Assembly (NCBI GenBank): GCA_014871385.1
Contig: CM026426.1
Span: 68,874,674-68,938,673 of the forward strand
Direction: 5' to 3'
DNA length: 64,000 nucleotides
Source of the DNA: Ceratodon purpureus
Taxonomy: Eukaryota; Streptophyta; Bryopsida; Pseudoditrichales; Ditrichaceae
Below the pieces are notes generated by a model. The model worked only from the letters and a program-made list of their open reading frames with translations, was not told where the DNA came from and did not search any database. Numbering within the stretch: position 1 is the first letter of the stretch; every line of letters begins with the position of its first letter. Positions 11,952 to 25,250 of this stretch are shown here, piece by piece. A program made the translations under genes and the position numbers.

Positions 11952-14900
11952 TAAAGTAATATAAAAGTAATTATAATAAAAAGTAAAGATATATAAAGCT
12001 TATTTTGTCTCTTCAACAAATTCTAATGCGAAACAGCCGAGTGAGCAAACCGAGTTGTATTGTAATATAGACCGTTCTTCAAGAAAATTTAAAAAATTGA
12101 AAATTTTAAGAATGGTGAAACAAAAATATAAAAAAACATTTTATATGATATTAGTCTATTTTTAACCCCTAAAGTTGAAAAGTCTCAAAACTGCCAAAAA
12201 CCCTCAAAACTAGACTCTTTCAATATAAGGTGTAAGTTTTCATGTTTTGACATAATTTGGGAGGAATTACCGTAGGATCTACTACCTTACTTGTACATGT
12301 ATATGTACCCACATCTTAGATTCAAAATCTTTACCATTTGTCAGATAATAATGTTCAAAGTTGATAAAAGAAGTTTTTTTCCCTTGTTGCAAAACGGGTT
12401 TCAAGTATTTAGTGAGCCAAAAAAAACCAATTTCAAAGGATAATTCGATGTGATGTTCTTCAAATTCTTGTTCTTAGATAAGTTAGGAATATGTCCATGC
12501 ACTTTTTTCCTCATACGACCTATAAAACCCAAAGAAATGCTTGATTTTTCCACATGGAGGTATGCTAAAATTCAAAAAACAAAGGCCGGTCTATGATAGT
12601 AAAAAAGGCATATGGAGAAATATTGAATTGAAAATCTGAACGGTGATATTATATCTTCAAATGTTATCTGTATGTAAAATTAATTAATTAATTAATTAAA
12701 AAAAAATTTAAAAAAATAAAGACTTGAAAATAGTAAAATCTCAAATATTGGTGAATTTTTGAAGTTTTTGTGATCTAATTAATTTTGGGCAAAATTTTGA
12801 GCATGTACTGTAGTTTTGGGTAGATTTTAGTATGCTCTAATAGTGTTTTCAAACTTTGACCGCAAATATCTCCAAAAGCATTAGGAATTTTACAGCATGA
12901 ATGGTCTTATTAGAAATGTGTGAATAAATGGCTATATTGTGCCAAAATAACAGCTTCATCCTATAAAAATTGACTTATGCGGAGCCCAATCAGATCGTAA
13001 ATCAACCTGTTTTTATTGTATTGATGCTTTAGATGTTAATTCATCCAAGGTTATTTTTTGTTTTTTTTGAAAAAAAAACAAAACATGTGGGACCTCAAGG
13101 TTCACCTACAAATACAAAACTCGGAGAAAGGTGAAACTAAAGTATAAGGTTCAAGGTAGGAGAATGAGCATATACAAGTAGAAAAAGAAATGCATCAAGC
13201 CTACAACTTATGGCTTTGCATTTTCAAGGTTTCATGGTTCCAAAATTTTGCAACAATTTGGAATTTAAATACAGGTTTCATCATCAATGTATGTTGTGAT
13301 ACCTTACAAGTACAATTTGTTCATTTATGGATTTATAGTAGTGTGCATTTTAATAATTTTGTCGCAGTTGAATAATTTTGTCAATAAGTCATCAAATCGA
13401 GTTGAAGTCATTTGAGAAAATTTATTTATTTTAACCATAAAAATTGATCTCTTTCCAATTGAAGCTGAAGTAGTGTAATAGGTTTACGTTTATCAATTGT
13501 AATGAAATTTGGGCTCATTACCATAGTTGATTAATTCTTTTAAAGATAATGTACAGGTTTCTTTAATGGATTTCATGCTTGATTGCATGAAAAATAAAGT
13601 CCGATTTTTGCAAGAGTTGTAGGTAAAACAAATAAACAAATCCAATAAAAAATTTACCACTTGTTTCTCTAGGACAAACTGCCTAGGAGAAAAATCTTAA
13701 TGCAATGGAGACCAATGGGCAACAAAAAATTTCAATGTGCCCAATTTTTGTTGCAATCCCTCGTCATTGAACAATGCATATCTTTTACAGTATTTCTCTA
13801 TTTAGTCTTAAATTTGTTGGACATCTTCTTTACTTATATATTGTCCTATTCAAAAAAATTAACATTCCAACATTCGTACCACAAGAAATTGCATCCCAAA
13901 AATTGTTACTTCTTGTGTTGATAACTGAATTTTGCAATTTTTTCACTTCATCAAAATTATAATATTTGTATTCATTGGTTTGGCATTTTTTAAATATTCA
14001 GGGTTATTGTACGATCGATCCTACAACAATTTCATAAGGTTTAAATTCAATAATCAAAACGCATCTGGAATATTTGATGAGGTTTTAGTTTGGATGTCTA
14101 TTCTACCTAGAAAACCAAGAGTAGTAACTTAACCTTCTACTATGCCTTGTGCACTTGATACTGAGTTTCTAGTTAATAAATAACTTCTAGATTAACCTTA
14201 GAAGTTGCAACATTTGAATTTCCAAAAATTAATGTACATTTTGAAATTGTGTTTTATAAAATTCATTTCTAATAAAACCATTTGACCAATGAAGTGAATG
14301 TACTATATTTAATGTAAAAGACATTTGATAATTTAGATAGGTGCGTATGATGCCAATTTTGGATCTATTATTTTTTATTTTTTTTCAATTAGGATACATC
14401 TGCCCAAGAGTTTAGTGGAGATGCAAAGAATATCAATCAATTTCAATTTTTTTCTTTATTTGAATATCATCTCTAAGTAATTTATCCAATTGATTAAAAA
14501 TTAAATAGTTAGATGATATAAATCACACACTACTCAATATTTGCAATGAAATGAATATTATTTGTTGAAGGTTAAAATGTTCATTGATGAATGATGATTT
14601 CTCATTCACCTAATAATATTTAGCTTAATTGCGCTCCACAATTAAAAAATAAATATTAATTTAAAGAATAATTTTTTTGATTGGATTGTTTTAATTCAAT
14701 TGGGTTGATTAATTCCTAAAGTTCTTTGACTATGTTCACCAAAAAAACGCTTCAAAAATGCCATTTCCAAAGTAAAAAGCATGGATGACTAAAAATTAAT
14801 TATTTTCTAATTTTAACCATAAGATCTTCAATTATATTATTGTAGTAAACAACTCAATAAATTTCATCAAAATTGACTGTAGAGATTTGAAGATTATAGC

Positions 14901-17900
14901 GATTGAAATTTGAAAACAAACTTTTTTTGACACGATTTTTAACTAGGTCGACATACTCTAAGTTTTTTTCCCTTAAGTTTATTGCATTCTGAATTTTGGG
15001 CTTTTCGTGCATGACACAGAAGACTAAGTGAGCTAATTGTATAAAAAAACTTACAAACTAAAAACAAGTGTAGCATGTTGAAAACAATATTTTTATTGAG
15101 TTGAATGCAAAAGAATGCTAATTTATATTTCCTTCTTAAATATTCCATTATGTTGTAAAGTCCCAGTCTAAACGGTCAAAGTAAAGATTGATGTCCATAA
15201 TTCAAGTTAAAAATAGAAAAACCTAAAATAACAAATTTTCTAACTTTTATGAAGGAAAGAAGAAGTTTTTTAGTACATTGCCCAAAACGGTGAGAAAACT
15301 TTGATATTTTGTGGAGTGAACGTTTTGTATTGAAAGAAGTTTTTTTTTGGGAAATCTCAAAGATGACAACAATAAGTATTTGTATAAAAAATCTGAGAAC
15401 TGTCCGCCGAGCACCAGATTTCACTTCGAATATCATAACTGTTTTTAAAAGGTCTAATTGAAAAAAAAATTAAATTCCCTTGAAGTCCTTGCTACAGCAA
15501 ACATTCACAAAAAGTTTCCCAAAATTCCAACTTAAATTGAAGTCACAGGTACCTGCCCAAACTCCAAAGTAGCTCCCAGTGGGCTATTTGTCCTTTAGGG
15601 GTTAAACTCAATTGCTAAAGACCACCTAATCCTAACTTGAGAAAAAGCTTTTGGGTCCAATAAAAAAACTTTCAATTCCTGTGCGTCTGCTGGTATCGGT
15701 GGAATTGAAGACTCAGAAGAGTTGTAGTTATCTGGTGTGTAAAATGTATTTGCAAGGACAAAGAATTTTTAAACTTGAATTATATGTACTTCTCTTACCC
15801 TCTCCAAATCAAAACAAAGTTCGTTGAAAAATGTCTTAAGGGCAGAAGAAGTCATCAATAACTAGTGCAAAAGCAATATTAGTAGCAAAGAAAATCACAC
15901 TCTCTCACACAGCGTCGTATTTCAATCAAAACGTCTGTTCATACTTGATATCCCATGAGTCAAAAAACAACGTTAAAACTCCCAGCATTTCTGCAATGCA
16001 AAACTCATTTAAAATCAGAGCTAATCCTCTAAATCATCCCTCCATCAAATGCTCACTCAGAATTCCACAACAATCAGCATTGGAGATTTAACTACAAGTA
16101 ACCAAGTTACAAGTTAAACATATCAAACACTCTCTTCCAGTTTCATCGGTGTTCTATCCCCTACAGGGGAGCGGCGCACTGGGCTTTGAATTGGGGGTAG
16201 GTCAAATAGACACTTAATTCACGTCGATCTCCTCCGGAGACCGAAGTTTCTCTCTCTCTGAGCGGTGCAACAGGCTTGTTGATTCTTTGATTCTGAAACA
16301 TGATTTGATGGACGTATTTTCTTGAGCAGGATTGTGACAATGGTAGTTATCCGCTGATTCTAGACAGTAACACTTGTAGAAATGATGGTTTGGTACACCA
16401 GGAATTACACCACGAACCGGTCTAATTGGGGGAGTTGGGAAACGGTGTAAACTTTGCAATGTTTGGTATACTTTGCCATCTGACATTGCTATTCAAGACA
16501 TTGCTATTCACAAGGCGACCTTTCGAGGCCCACATGAGTTTTGAATTTTTCCTAGTTTCGCAGTTCACTTTTGTAAAATCTCCAGATTTGACCGCGGTAA
16601 TAACCTTGAACGACTGTGGATTGGTTGACGACCTGGTCAATCCGGGGTGAATAACGATCCGGTGTATATTTACCAAATCCATTTATTGGGTCCGAAGATA
16701 GCAAATCGATTATAGGGTTTGGAGTTCAAGAGACAATTCAGAATCTCGTCATGCAATTAGAATACTTTCTGGCACTTAGCACTTCTTACTTAGTACCTTC
16801 AGAAACTGGCAATCATTACACACAAAATGATAGAAATCAATGGATTCAAAGCTGCAAATTCGCCATAAACGATCTGCCAACCAAGTTCTGCAATGAAGAA
16901 ATTCACTTCCCGAACACCTTCTCAACCACCCGGTGCCACGGCTCGCGCCTATCCCCCGCTCTACCACCGCCTCAATCCTCCACACATTGTCCCCATCGAT
17001 CACACCCCCGGCTTCCCCTCGCACCACCCCCGCCTGCAACAAGCACACCAGCGTCGCCGCAACCACGCAACCTGCAACGCCCACCCAACGTGCAACGCCG
17101 CACCTTCATCGCCACGTTACCAGCTCGTCCATCGCCTCCGAGTACTAGCAATTAACATCGCTGCTTCGCTCAGACGTGGGGGGCCGTTGAGTTTAACGAT
17201 GCTGAGTTAAACGATCGCTGTCGCGCTTCTCAGCCCGAGCATGCACAGAATTCCTAGCCGGAGCCAAGCTTCTTCAAGGACGACGCCTTCGGAAGACAAC
17301 GAGCTTCCCTTTTGTGAAGAAGACGAAGCAGGGTGACCAAGAGTCGCTATCCCCAAAACCGTCACCAAACCCAACAATCTCTCATCTATCTACATTCAAC
17401 AACCTGAGCGAAAGCGCCATTCGCGACGAGAATCCGACGTCAGATTCTAATTGATCAAAGTTTAACTCAAACATTGACACCCAGACAGACAATAGTGTCG
17501 TCACAATATTACCCATGCAAAGTAAACCTGAGATATCGTGACCTTTGCAGAAATATTGGTCTCGCTGATTGGTCCAGATAGAGACGTAAACAGTGCATCT
17601 CAACTTTAGCCATGCTCAGACTACAATCATCGAAGGATTACACCGAAACTGACCCTGCTCCGATAAGAAAAGGCCACTATTTTTGAACTTACACCATAAG
17701 GATTTTTCAGTGTAATCCCCGGGTGTTCTGCGACACTGTTTCTACTAGTGTAAGTGAGCGCAAAAAATTATTCTGACATCTTTCTCGTCTACAAAATTGA
17801 ATTACAAAATTGAGAGCCTAGGAAAAGCTCACGCGCATTGCCATCGATTTTTGCGGGTTTCATTGTGTATGAATTCAGCTTCTAGAAGCCAGTGTTTGCG

Positions 17901-18479
17901 CTAGTAGTATGAGATTAAAGATTATGAGGGACCTAGCCCCAATTACACCATGTTCCTTTACCTCGAGAGCAATGTACGAAGTCGCATACTGTCTGGAAAT
18001 TTTGTATCCAAAGCATTTACGCATTTCTGTACCCAACACAAACATCACACTTTACTAAATATCTTGTGCCACAAACAAAAACCTCCCAAACTTGTTAAAA
18101 CCCTTCATCACCTAGAAAGCTAAATCATAATTTAACACAATTTCATGTATAAAAAATACTCATTTCAGCACCATCTCCCGTTATGAACTTTCGTACCTTA
18201 GCAGCATCAAGGGCATGAACATCTTTGCAGGCTATGGCTACTTGCTCGTGTACAGTCCATACTGCACAATATCCAAACAACAAAGTCTACACTACTGAAA
18301 GTAGCCCCATGGCATAACTCACCAAATAAGAAATCCTAAACCATTTCCTCATCTCATCTCAGATTCCATCTCTTCCCCGTTCATAACCCATCGCTAAATG
18401 ACGAACAAACCTACTTAGAAATGCCAGAAAAGGATAAGGCTAGCGAGATGAAATTACCTACTCGTAATTAATTCCGACG
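11951..18479. other. AT-rich gene-free DNA
   Basis: No coding gene seen. The region 16.1-17.4 kb is less AT-rich and has Pro/Thr-rich short frames (16.75-17.2 kb) without family resemblance. The rest is AT-rich with homopolymer runs and looks like old repeat DNA. Confidence 0.5.
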
Positions 18480-18545
18480 CCGCAAATGAATTTCGAACTC
18501 CCTACCTCAGGATTCTCAGCCTGGCACTGTCTTACACCGCTTGAC
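18480..18545 (-). repeat. tRNA-derived SINE-like head
   Basis: On the minus strand, GCGGTGTAAGACAGTGCC followed about 20 bp later by GGTAGGGAGTTCGAAATTC resembles an A-box/B-box (GTTCGA) pair at tRNA spacing. No full cloverleaf or 3' tail was recognised, so this may be a fragment of a tRNA-related SINE or chance. Confidence 0.25.
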
Positions 18546-19918
18546 ACTTAATAAAACTGTTCAACCAGCAAAGTGCATTATGAGATCGTCATTGGGATCT
18601 TAGGGAACGTCTTTGTTCCCCAATTTGGGTGCGTAGGCACTCCCTTAAGGTCCCATAAAAAATTTGACAATAAAATTAAAAATTTGAAAAACTTCTCATT
18701 TAAAAAAAAATTTAAATACTTGTTCAAGGGTGAACAAACTTGTTATCAACGTATAGTATGCATTAAAAATAAACATAGCATATTGTAGTAACATGTTATG
18801 TATGTCCAAAAGCAATTTAGAAGAAACTTCGCTTTAGGAATAAATCGTTTTTGCAATAGTTTGTTATATCTAAACTATTTAAGGTCATTTTAACTAAATT
18901 TTTGCTAAAGAATGAAAATTAAGAAATATAGTTTTTGTGAAGCAATTTTTATTTTTTTTTTTTTTTTTTTTTTTCGTGGCGGACCTGTATGACAAGTTTA
19001 ATTGAAAGTGTCATGGCATGTATATGTAATATAACTTGAATTCAAATGTGGTTTCAATACCTAGAGTTCTTTCAAATCCATTTTGGATTTTTGGATTAAA
19101 TGAAATAATGAAAAATAATATTTTGGTATAAAAATGTTTCAAAAAAGAATTTTATTTATCGCAAACCAAATGAGTGAATGTTTTTGTGAATTTACAATTT
19201 TTTGGATACTGACAAACGAGTTTTCTCTTCAAATTTGGATAGGAAGATAATCTTATTTTAAAGATATTTTATGAGATTTTTATTGTAATGTATTCTTGAG
19301 TAAATTCCTACTGAAATTACTAAATCATCCAAGTTGTAGTATATATGAGTTCATTCTCATTAACCCGGAAAGGGATTTTCAGTATATATGAGTTTTACAA
19401 TGGCAGGCTTCAAAGTTTGACAATTATAAAGTTCCACTATTGGTGAAAAACAAATTTAGCCCACTTTGAGCCTTATGATTTCACAAATGAAGAAAAATCA
19501 CAGGTTCATTTTTAGTATATGAATATTATGTCAAGTTAATTTTAAGACCTTATGGCTAGTTGTTTTTAAATATGCTTCCCTTGAAATGCATCAAACCTGA
19601 AATAGAAAAAGAGTTAATTTTGAGGGTTTTACTCGGAAAACCCCAACTCGGAAAACCCCAATGGATTAATGAACTTTTGGAATTCCAATGTAGAGCTTTC
19701 GTATTTCTAATAATTGCCAAATATAGTGAAGTTCTTTACTCTTAGAAAGTAGGTTTTAGTAGACACATAAAAGTGTTCATGTTGTATGAAACAATAATTT
19801 TCATGATTTTCATTACTTGTTTCTTAGTTGTTTTCTAGAAGCTTAATTGCATCCTGAGACCCTTTAAGTTTGTTCTTTAAGAAGTGAAGGAATGTTCTAT
19901 TGGAGGCAGGAATGCAAT

Positions 19919-19946
19919 CCTGTGAGCAGCGAGTAGCGAGCACTAA
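19919..19946 (+). repeat. Short GTGAGC-type cluster
   Basis: CTGTGAGCAGCGAGTAGCGAG is followed by CACTAAATTTTT. It is similar to the cluster at 21121-21157 in both the G-rich unit and the following CAC(T/A)AAATTT, so the two probably belong to one repeat family. Confidence 0.5.
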
Positions 19947-20254
19947 ATTTTTTTTTTGAGTTTTTTTTCTTCAGATAAAAATGCAGTGTGTATCACAGCA
20001 GAATCTTTAGAGAATCTTGAAGGAATATTTAAGGTAAAATTGAATAAAATTCAGGGAATATTCGGTTGACATTAAGACCTTGATCCCATTGTAATTAATT
20101 TCCCAGAAAAAAAAAGTACAAATTCAAAAAATAGTACCAACGGCCACTTGATTTGATTACATCGGTAATTTACAAAATTTGTCACAGTAGTTGATGTGAA
20201 CAAATGACCATCTTCTCCTACCGTATATAGATAAGCTCTAGGATTAATAGTATA

Positions 20255-20396
20255 GAAAAACAAGTTGAGAATCCATATTAGCAAAAAAATTGACTTCAGT
20301 TACATCTTTCCATCACATTTTTGCAATTTTTGCAAAAGGACTGAAACTGGCAAATAGCTAAGCACTTTTTTGGTCCACTTTATTGTGCTTCTCCCC
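20255..20396 (+). repeat. Partial copy of the 741-bp MITE family
   Basis: From GAAAAACAAGTTGAGAATCC to TTTTTTGGTCCACTTTATTG this segment is clearly related to the right-hand part of the intact element at 52462-53202. It lacks the left end and its final terminal bases are diverged. Confidence 0.7.
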
Positions 20397-21120
20397 ATGG
20401 ATAGAATCTAATTTACTCAAAGTCTTATTACTTTTATTTGTACATCATCTTTAAAATACATATTATATAATGGCTTTTTGATTTTTCTCTTTGAAAGACG
20501 TCCTTCAGCGTTTCAAGTTTAATGCTATGGGGTCTCCTCACGTTTGCTTAATGTATATTGTATAAGATAGCCATGAAAGTTGAACTATATTTTGGATGAA
20601 ATCTTTTGGATATTTATTTTTGGGAAATTCAGTTTTGAAAAACCTATTTTGGACATGCAGAATATCATTCTTCCAAAATAATTAAATATCCAATGACACA
20701 GCAGCAAAGCTGTCTATAAACTACTTTTATATTTTAATGCTTTGTTTCTAGGAGAGGATTACCATAGCAGTTTTGACACCCGCTCCTAGACCACTTTCTA
20801 GGTTGCAAAATTCCTTCCAATGAGCAGTTGTAATTGTAAACTGACGAAGCTGATCACTGAGGTGTACAATAAAGTCTTTGAGTACCGCATCAATATGTGC
20901 TTAAATTCACTAAACTTTCTCCGTTTAATCAGTTTTGCCTTGATTGCCAACTCATATCCTGCCATTCTTCCACAAGTCTGGCTTTGAAACGTGCAAAATT
21001 GCTGATAATTATCAAATATTCAACAAAACACTGGAACTTGGTTGGTGAGCACTCTGATGTACCTTACAACATCCTGGCTGTCACAATTTGATGGTTGGGA
21101 CTAAGAGCAGCGATGCTATC

Positions 21121-21157
21121 TTGTGAGCGGTGAGCAGTGAGCGGTGAGCGGTGAGCA
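21121..21157 (+). repeat. GTGAGCG tandem
   Basis: Five tandem units of the form GTGAGCG/GTGAGCA end in CACAAAATTT. It is related to 19919-19946. Confidence 0.6.
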
Positions 21158-22599
21158 CAAAATTTCAGTTTTTTTCAAAAAAAAGTTTGAATTTTTTTTA
21201 CAAAAATGAAATCTTTTCACCCAATTCTATTAAAAACCATGATCTTAAAACTCTTTCTTCAAAGACATGATTAAATAATAAGTGACACCTATTACCGTGG
21301 AAGGTTAATAAATTTGACTATTTTAAAAAAAATCCCAAAAAAGGAAAAACAAAAAAAATTGCTAAATTTATTTCAAAAGAAGAAATGGGATAAAAACCAA
21401 AACTAGGTGGGAAAAAAACTCTTACGCAAGGCCTTTTTGGATTCACAAAGAGAGTATTCTTTTATATCCACTTTTGAAAATAAAATTCCACAAAGATATA
21501 ACATTGAAAGGTGGATCCGACAGTCGATTACATGTGGTTTTAAAATTACAATTTTTGTTTTTAATATACCTTTTTAAGATTTACTATAGAATATTATATA
21601 ATTGAAGGAGCTTAGTAGATATGATCTTTATTTATAGAAGGTAAGTTCAAATACATCCTAAGCATAAATTTAAATTAAATCCGTTAGGTTATTTTAAAAC
21701 AACGTGTACTGTTTGTATCTAACAGTGTGAAATTTTTATCCACTCGTGATTTTGTGAAATCATCTATACAAGGGCAGGTTACATTTCTCGTTGTTTTGCA
21801 GTGTGTTTCAGCATTACAGACTATATTCCAAAATATGAGTCACAAAGTAACAACTTCTATAGCAATTACAATTAGTTTCAAAAAAACTTCCAAAGGAATC
21901 TATGAAGTGTAGTAAGTTCTAAAAACGCATAACCTTGTTATAACCAAGTCGATGAAAGTATCCACTTTGTAATCCATCTTTTAGAGATATAAAAAAATCT
22001 AGTAAATGTGTTTGCAGTATTTTTTTTGTCCTATCTTTCCAAGGATCTATGATATCATCTTCATGAAATTTAAGAATGTACATTGCGGTTAATTGATGAT
22101 AGTAATGGAGTACACCTTCCCCTTTCCACCATCTATAGAATTAACATATCTATAACTACAACATGGTATGAATTTAAAATTTATCATACAACAATTGTTT
22201 AAACCCCTAAAGAAAGATTTCTAAAAACATGTCATAAGTATTATTTCCCAAAACAAATGATCTTGTAATTTTCCATAAAAACTATCAAATAATACTCAAA
22301 ATTAAACCACTTGATGGAACTCTTGAATCTCAAAGACCCATAAAAGGATGTGTCTTTCCAATGAAAAACAGATTCAAAGCATACAAAGTGACGTAGGAAT
22401 CCAAAAGAGGTTTAACAATCACATGTTTATTGAATTTTGAGTTAAGTAAAATTAGGCATCCAACTTGAAAGGGATTAAAACACATAAAAGTTCTTGAAAG
22501 TTACAAAAGATAAATGTGGCCTTCACACCTCAAAGGGATCCATAATGTATTAGCTTTTTAAAATTATTCAACAAAAAAGGTATCGTAGCTATGCTGATA

Positions 22600-22790
22600 T
22601 TCTGACAATGCTGTTTTGAATTCTTCAAATTGGCCCTACACATGGAGATTTTCTCCAAATCTTTGATGTAATACATCGTTGGAAAGCCCTCCACAAGAGC
22701 TTTCCAAAACATACAACAAGCCATATTTCCAAGAAAAAATAAAATCTCGTCATTTTCCATGCAAATTGTCAAAAAAAGTGTCAAAATCCC
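22600..22790 (+). repeat. About 190-bp direct repeat, copy 1
   Basis: From ATTCTGACAATGCT to TTGTCAAAAAAAGTG this segment recurs at 22910-23099 with only scattered differences. Conserved landmarks are GGCCCTACACATGGAGATTT and CTCGTCATTTTCCATGC. It is a non-coding segmental duplication. Confidence 0.85.
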
Positions 22791-22800
22791 ACCCACCTTA

Positions 22801-23399
22801 GGGTGCTCTCGGATCGGAGAGGAGAATCTTTGGTCCAAATATTTGCCCACTTTTTATGCTCTACCATGAAAATATTATAGTATAACTCCATTATAAATTT
22901 CTCAACTATAATGATATTCTGACAATACTAATTTGAATTCTTCAAATTGGCCCTACACATGGAGATTTTCTCCAAATCTTTGATGTAATACACCGTTGGA
23001 AAGCCCCCGACAAGAGCTTTCCAAAAACATACAACAAGCCATATTTCCAAGAAAAAAAAAAAATCTCGTCATTTTCCATGCGAGTTGTCAAAAAAAGTGA
23101 ATGCAAGAGGCACCCCCAATCCATCTCTCGGATCCGAGGGGTGCCCCCAAGCTCTGACTTTCACTCGCTTTTTTGCTCCATGTGAGTTCCAGCTCAATGT
23201 TGGATGCTCAGATTTCTTTGTTTTTTCAATTTAAAGTGAAGGCAGGAGGCACCCCCGAACCATCCCTCGGATCCGAGAGGTGCCTCGGCCAAGTATTTGT
23301 TTTTGCTTTTTTGAGTGCGTGGTTACAATTTTCACTCACAGTTTGAAGTTCAAAAATAGAATATATGTAAGATTCTCCTCTCGGATCCGAGAGGAGAAT
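22801..23399. repeat. Four related CTCGGATCCGAG palindromes
   Basis: Palindromes centred on GGATCC occur near 22807 (imperfect), 23126, 23264 and 23386. The last is the longest, a perfect 28-bp palindrome at 23372-23399 with core CTCCTCTCGGATCCGAGAGG. Two copies (near 23126 and 23264) are also flanked by mirrored GGCACCCC...GGGTGCC. Confidence 0.8.
22910..23099 (+). repeat. About 190-bp direct repeat, copy 2
   Basis: Second copy of the segment at 22600-22790, offset by about 310 bp. An intervening palindrome indicates duplication of a larger unit including it. Confidence 0.85.
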
Positions 23400-23540
23400 A
23401 TATGACAGAATATAGAGATGAGGTATATATTGCTATTTGTGGTCCACTTTATTGTATATATATGTGACAGAATATCTTACACACATCTCTTTAAAAAATA
23501 CATCCTGAATTGAAATTATATATACCTCATCTCTATATAT

Positions 23541-23760
23541 GATCTTTGACTTTCCATTTATGATTTTCAATCTTCCATTTATGATTTTTGATCTTCCATT
23601 TATGATTTTTGACTTTCCAGTTATAATTTTCAAACTTTCAATGATTTTGAGGTGCTTCAAATATTTTGCTCAAAACCTTGGAATTTTCACTATTGAAATT
23701 TTCACTATGCTTTTGGTAATTCCTCATGACCAAATCCCTTGTTTGTGATTATTTAAACCC
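23541..23760 (+). repeat. 21-bp tandem repeat and flank, copy A
   Basis: About four units of the 21-bp consensus GATTTTTGATCTTCCATTTAT are followed by unique sequence running to CCTTGTTTGTGATTATT. The same order (tandem plus flank) occurs at 55876-56230, so both are copies of one dispersed repeat. The open frame over it (MIFDLPF heptads) is a by-product of the 21-bp period. Confidence 0.8.
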
Positions 23761-23921
23761 CGGCCGCCTTGACATTTGTGCTAAAAAATAATCTCTGACT
23801 CAAAAGCTGACCCTCCGGCCATAATGAACTATAACGCTGCTTTGGAGGGAAGGGAGGCTGAGCCGGGAGACCCCTCAACTGTCCAGGGAAGTTGGCTTTT
23901 AGAGGGGTGTAAACTGTTATG

Positions 23922-24168
23922 TTCACTTTTTCAAATGACTGCATTCACTTTGCTTGGATTTAAAGTCTTCATACAATAACTTTAAAGTGTCTACTTTGCA
24001 CAAAACTTTTCCATGTTGTAGAAAAACAAGTTGAGAATCCATATTAGCAAAGAAAATTGACTTCAATTACATCTTTCCGTCACTTTTGTGCAATTTTTGC
24101 AAAAAGGCTGAAATTGACAAATAGTTAAGGACTTTTTTGGTCCACCTTACCATGCTTACACCCAAAAA
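23922..24168 (+). repeat. Right half of the 741-bp MITE family
   Basis: Matches the right half of the intact element at 52462-53202, including its terminal inverted repeat ending TTACCATGCTTACACCC. No left terminus is present. Confidence 0.8.
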
Positions 24169-24659
24169 TGAAAATTGAAGATTCAAAAATGAAAATTGAA
24201 GATTCAAAAATGAAAATTGAAGATCCACAAATGAATTTATAAAATATATCTTTTGAAATATATATAAGTAAAATTAAGTCTTCAAATATATTCATAAAAA
24301 AATATATCAATCTTCAAATATGTTTAAGTCTTCAAATATATTCATAAATAAGCCTCCTATCATCAAATATATTTCAAAGGTTTGATTAAAACACAAGTTA
24401 TCAAACCTTTGAAATATATTTGTAAAATATATTCATAAGGAGGAGAAATATATCATAAGAGATATATTTCTCTGAAATATAAGAGAAGACAAGTGAGATA
24501 ATATAATTTCAACAAGTCATGTGTCTTTATATACTATACTCAAGCAATAAAAATAGGAAAGATGTTTTTGAAAGTATAGTACACCTCATATTTAGAATTA
24601 TCTTTTTTCATATAAACACAAACTGTTTAAAAAATAAATAAAAAATGAAGATTTGACTT
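24169..24659 (+). repeat. Dispersed AT-rich repeat forming the left target flank
   Basis: Starts with a 21-bp tandem (CAAAAATGAAAATTGAAGATT, about 3.5 units). It continues as AT-rich sequence whose last 190 bp match, in reverse complement, the repeat at 55.25-55.43 kb. It stops abruptly at GATTTGACTT, where the 16-kb insertion begins. The matching locus at 55.2 kb continues from the same point without interruption. Confidence 0.8.
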
Positions 24660-24688
24660 AAGGGATATTTAGGTAATTGTGGACAAAA
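24660..24688 (+). repeat. Left terminal inverted repeat
   Basis: Begins AAGGGATATTTAGGTAATTG and continues TGGACAAAA. It pairs with 40769-40796 at about 24 of 28 positions with one gap. Confidence 0.8.
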
Positions 24689-25250
24689 AAAAGTCCAGAA
24701 TTCAAAAATGACCAATGCGAACTCAGCGGACCGCCGATGGATGGAGACCACAGATGAACAGTGTCATTGTACATGAATACCACAGAATATGGAGTGCAAA
24801 ACTGGACATCGAGATGTGCATGGGCGGAATTTGCCAGTGATGGATATATGAGTCCGAAGATTGCGACATATAATGCAGAATAAGAGTTACAATGAATACT
24901 TTAAAGAATATCATGTTGATTCAAGTAATGAAATGTACAATACAGAGTCGGCGACCCGCCGATAATAGAACACGCTAAACTAACTAGTCCCGTAGCACTT
25001 TGAGTCATGAAGTCCTACAACATTAAGTCTACACCCAACACTATGTACCAAGTTGACGTAAATCCTATCACATTATAACCTACTCGGAAAACTATTTCCC
25101 TGAAAGCATAGCCGTAAGGTCAATGAGTAAATCATATATTTGAAGGCCGCACAAACGGGTCGACCAAGTCGGCGGGCAGCCGATGGAAGGTGTTCTGTTG
25201 GTCAGGAGGAGGGAAGAAGTGCAAGTTGGAGGCGAAAAAGTCCGCCTAAC

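Larger units (their letters stand above)
18546..22599. other. AT-rich gene-free DNA
   Basis: No coding gene seen. It contains a T-homopolymer at about 18951-18974 and the small repeats listed separately. Confidence 0.5.

Noticed and set aside
18480-18545. A functional tRNA gene
   Set aside because: A/B-box-like blocks are present but no acceptor stem or complete cloverleaf can be folded.
23433-23660. 75-aa ORF with IINGRSKIINGR repeats
   Set aside because: Same 21-bp minisatellite read on the other strand.
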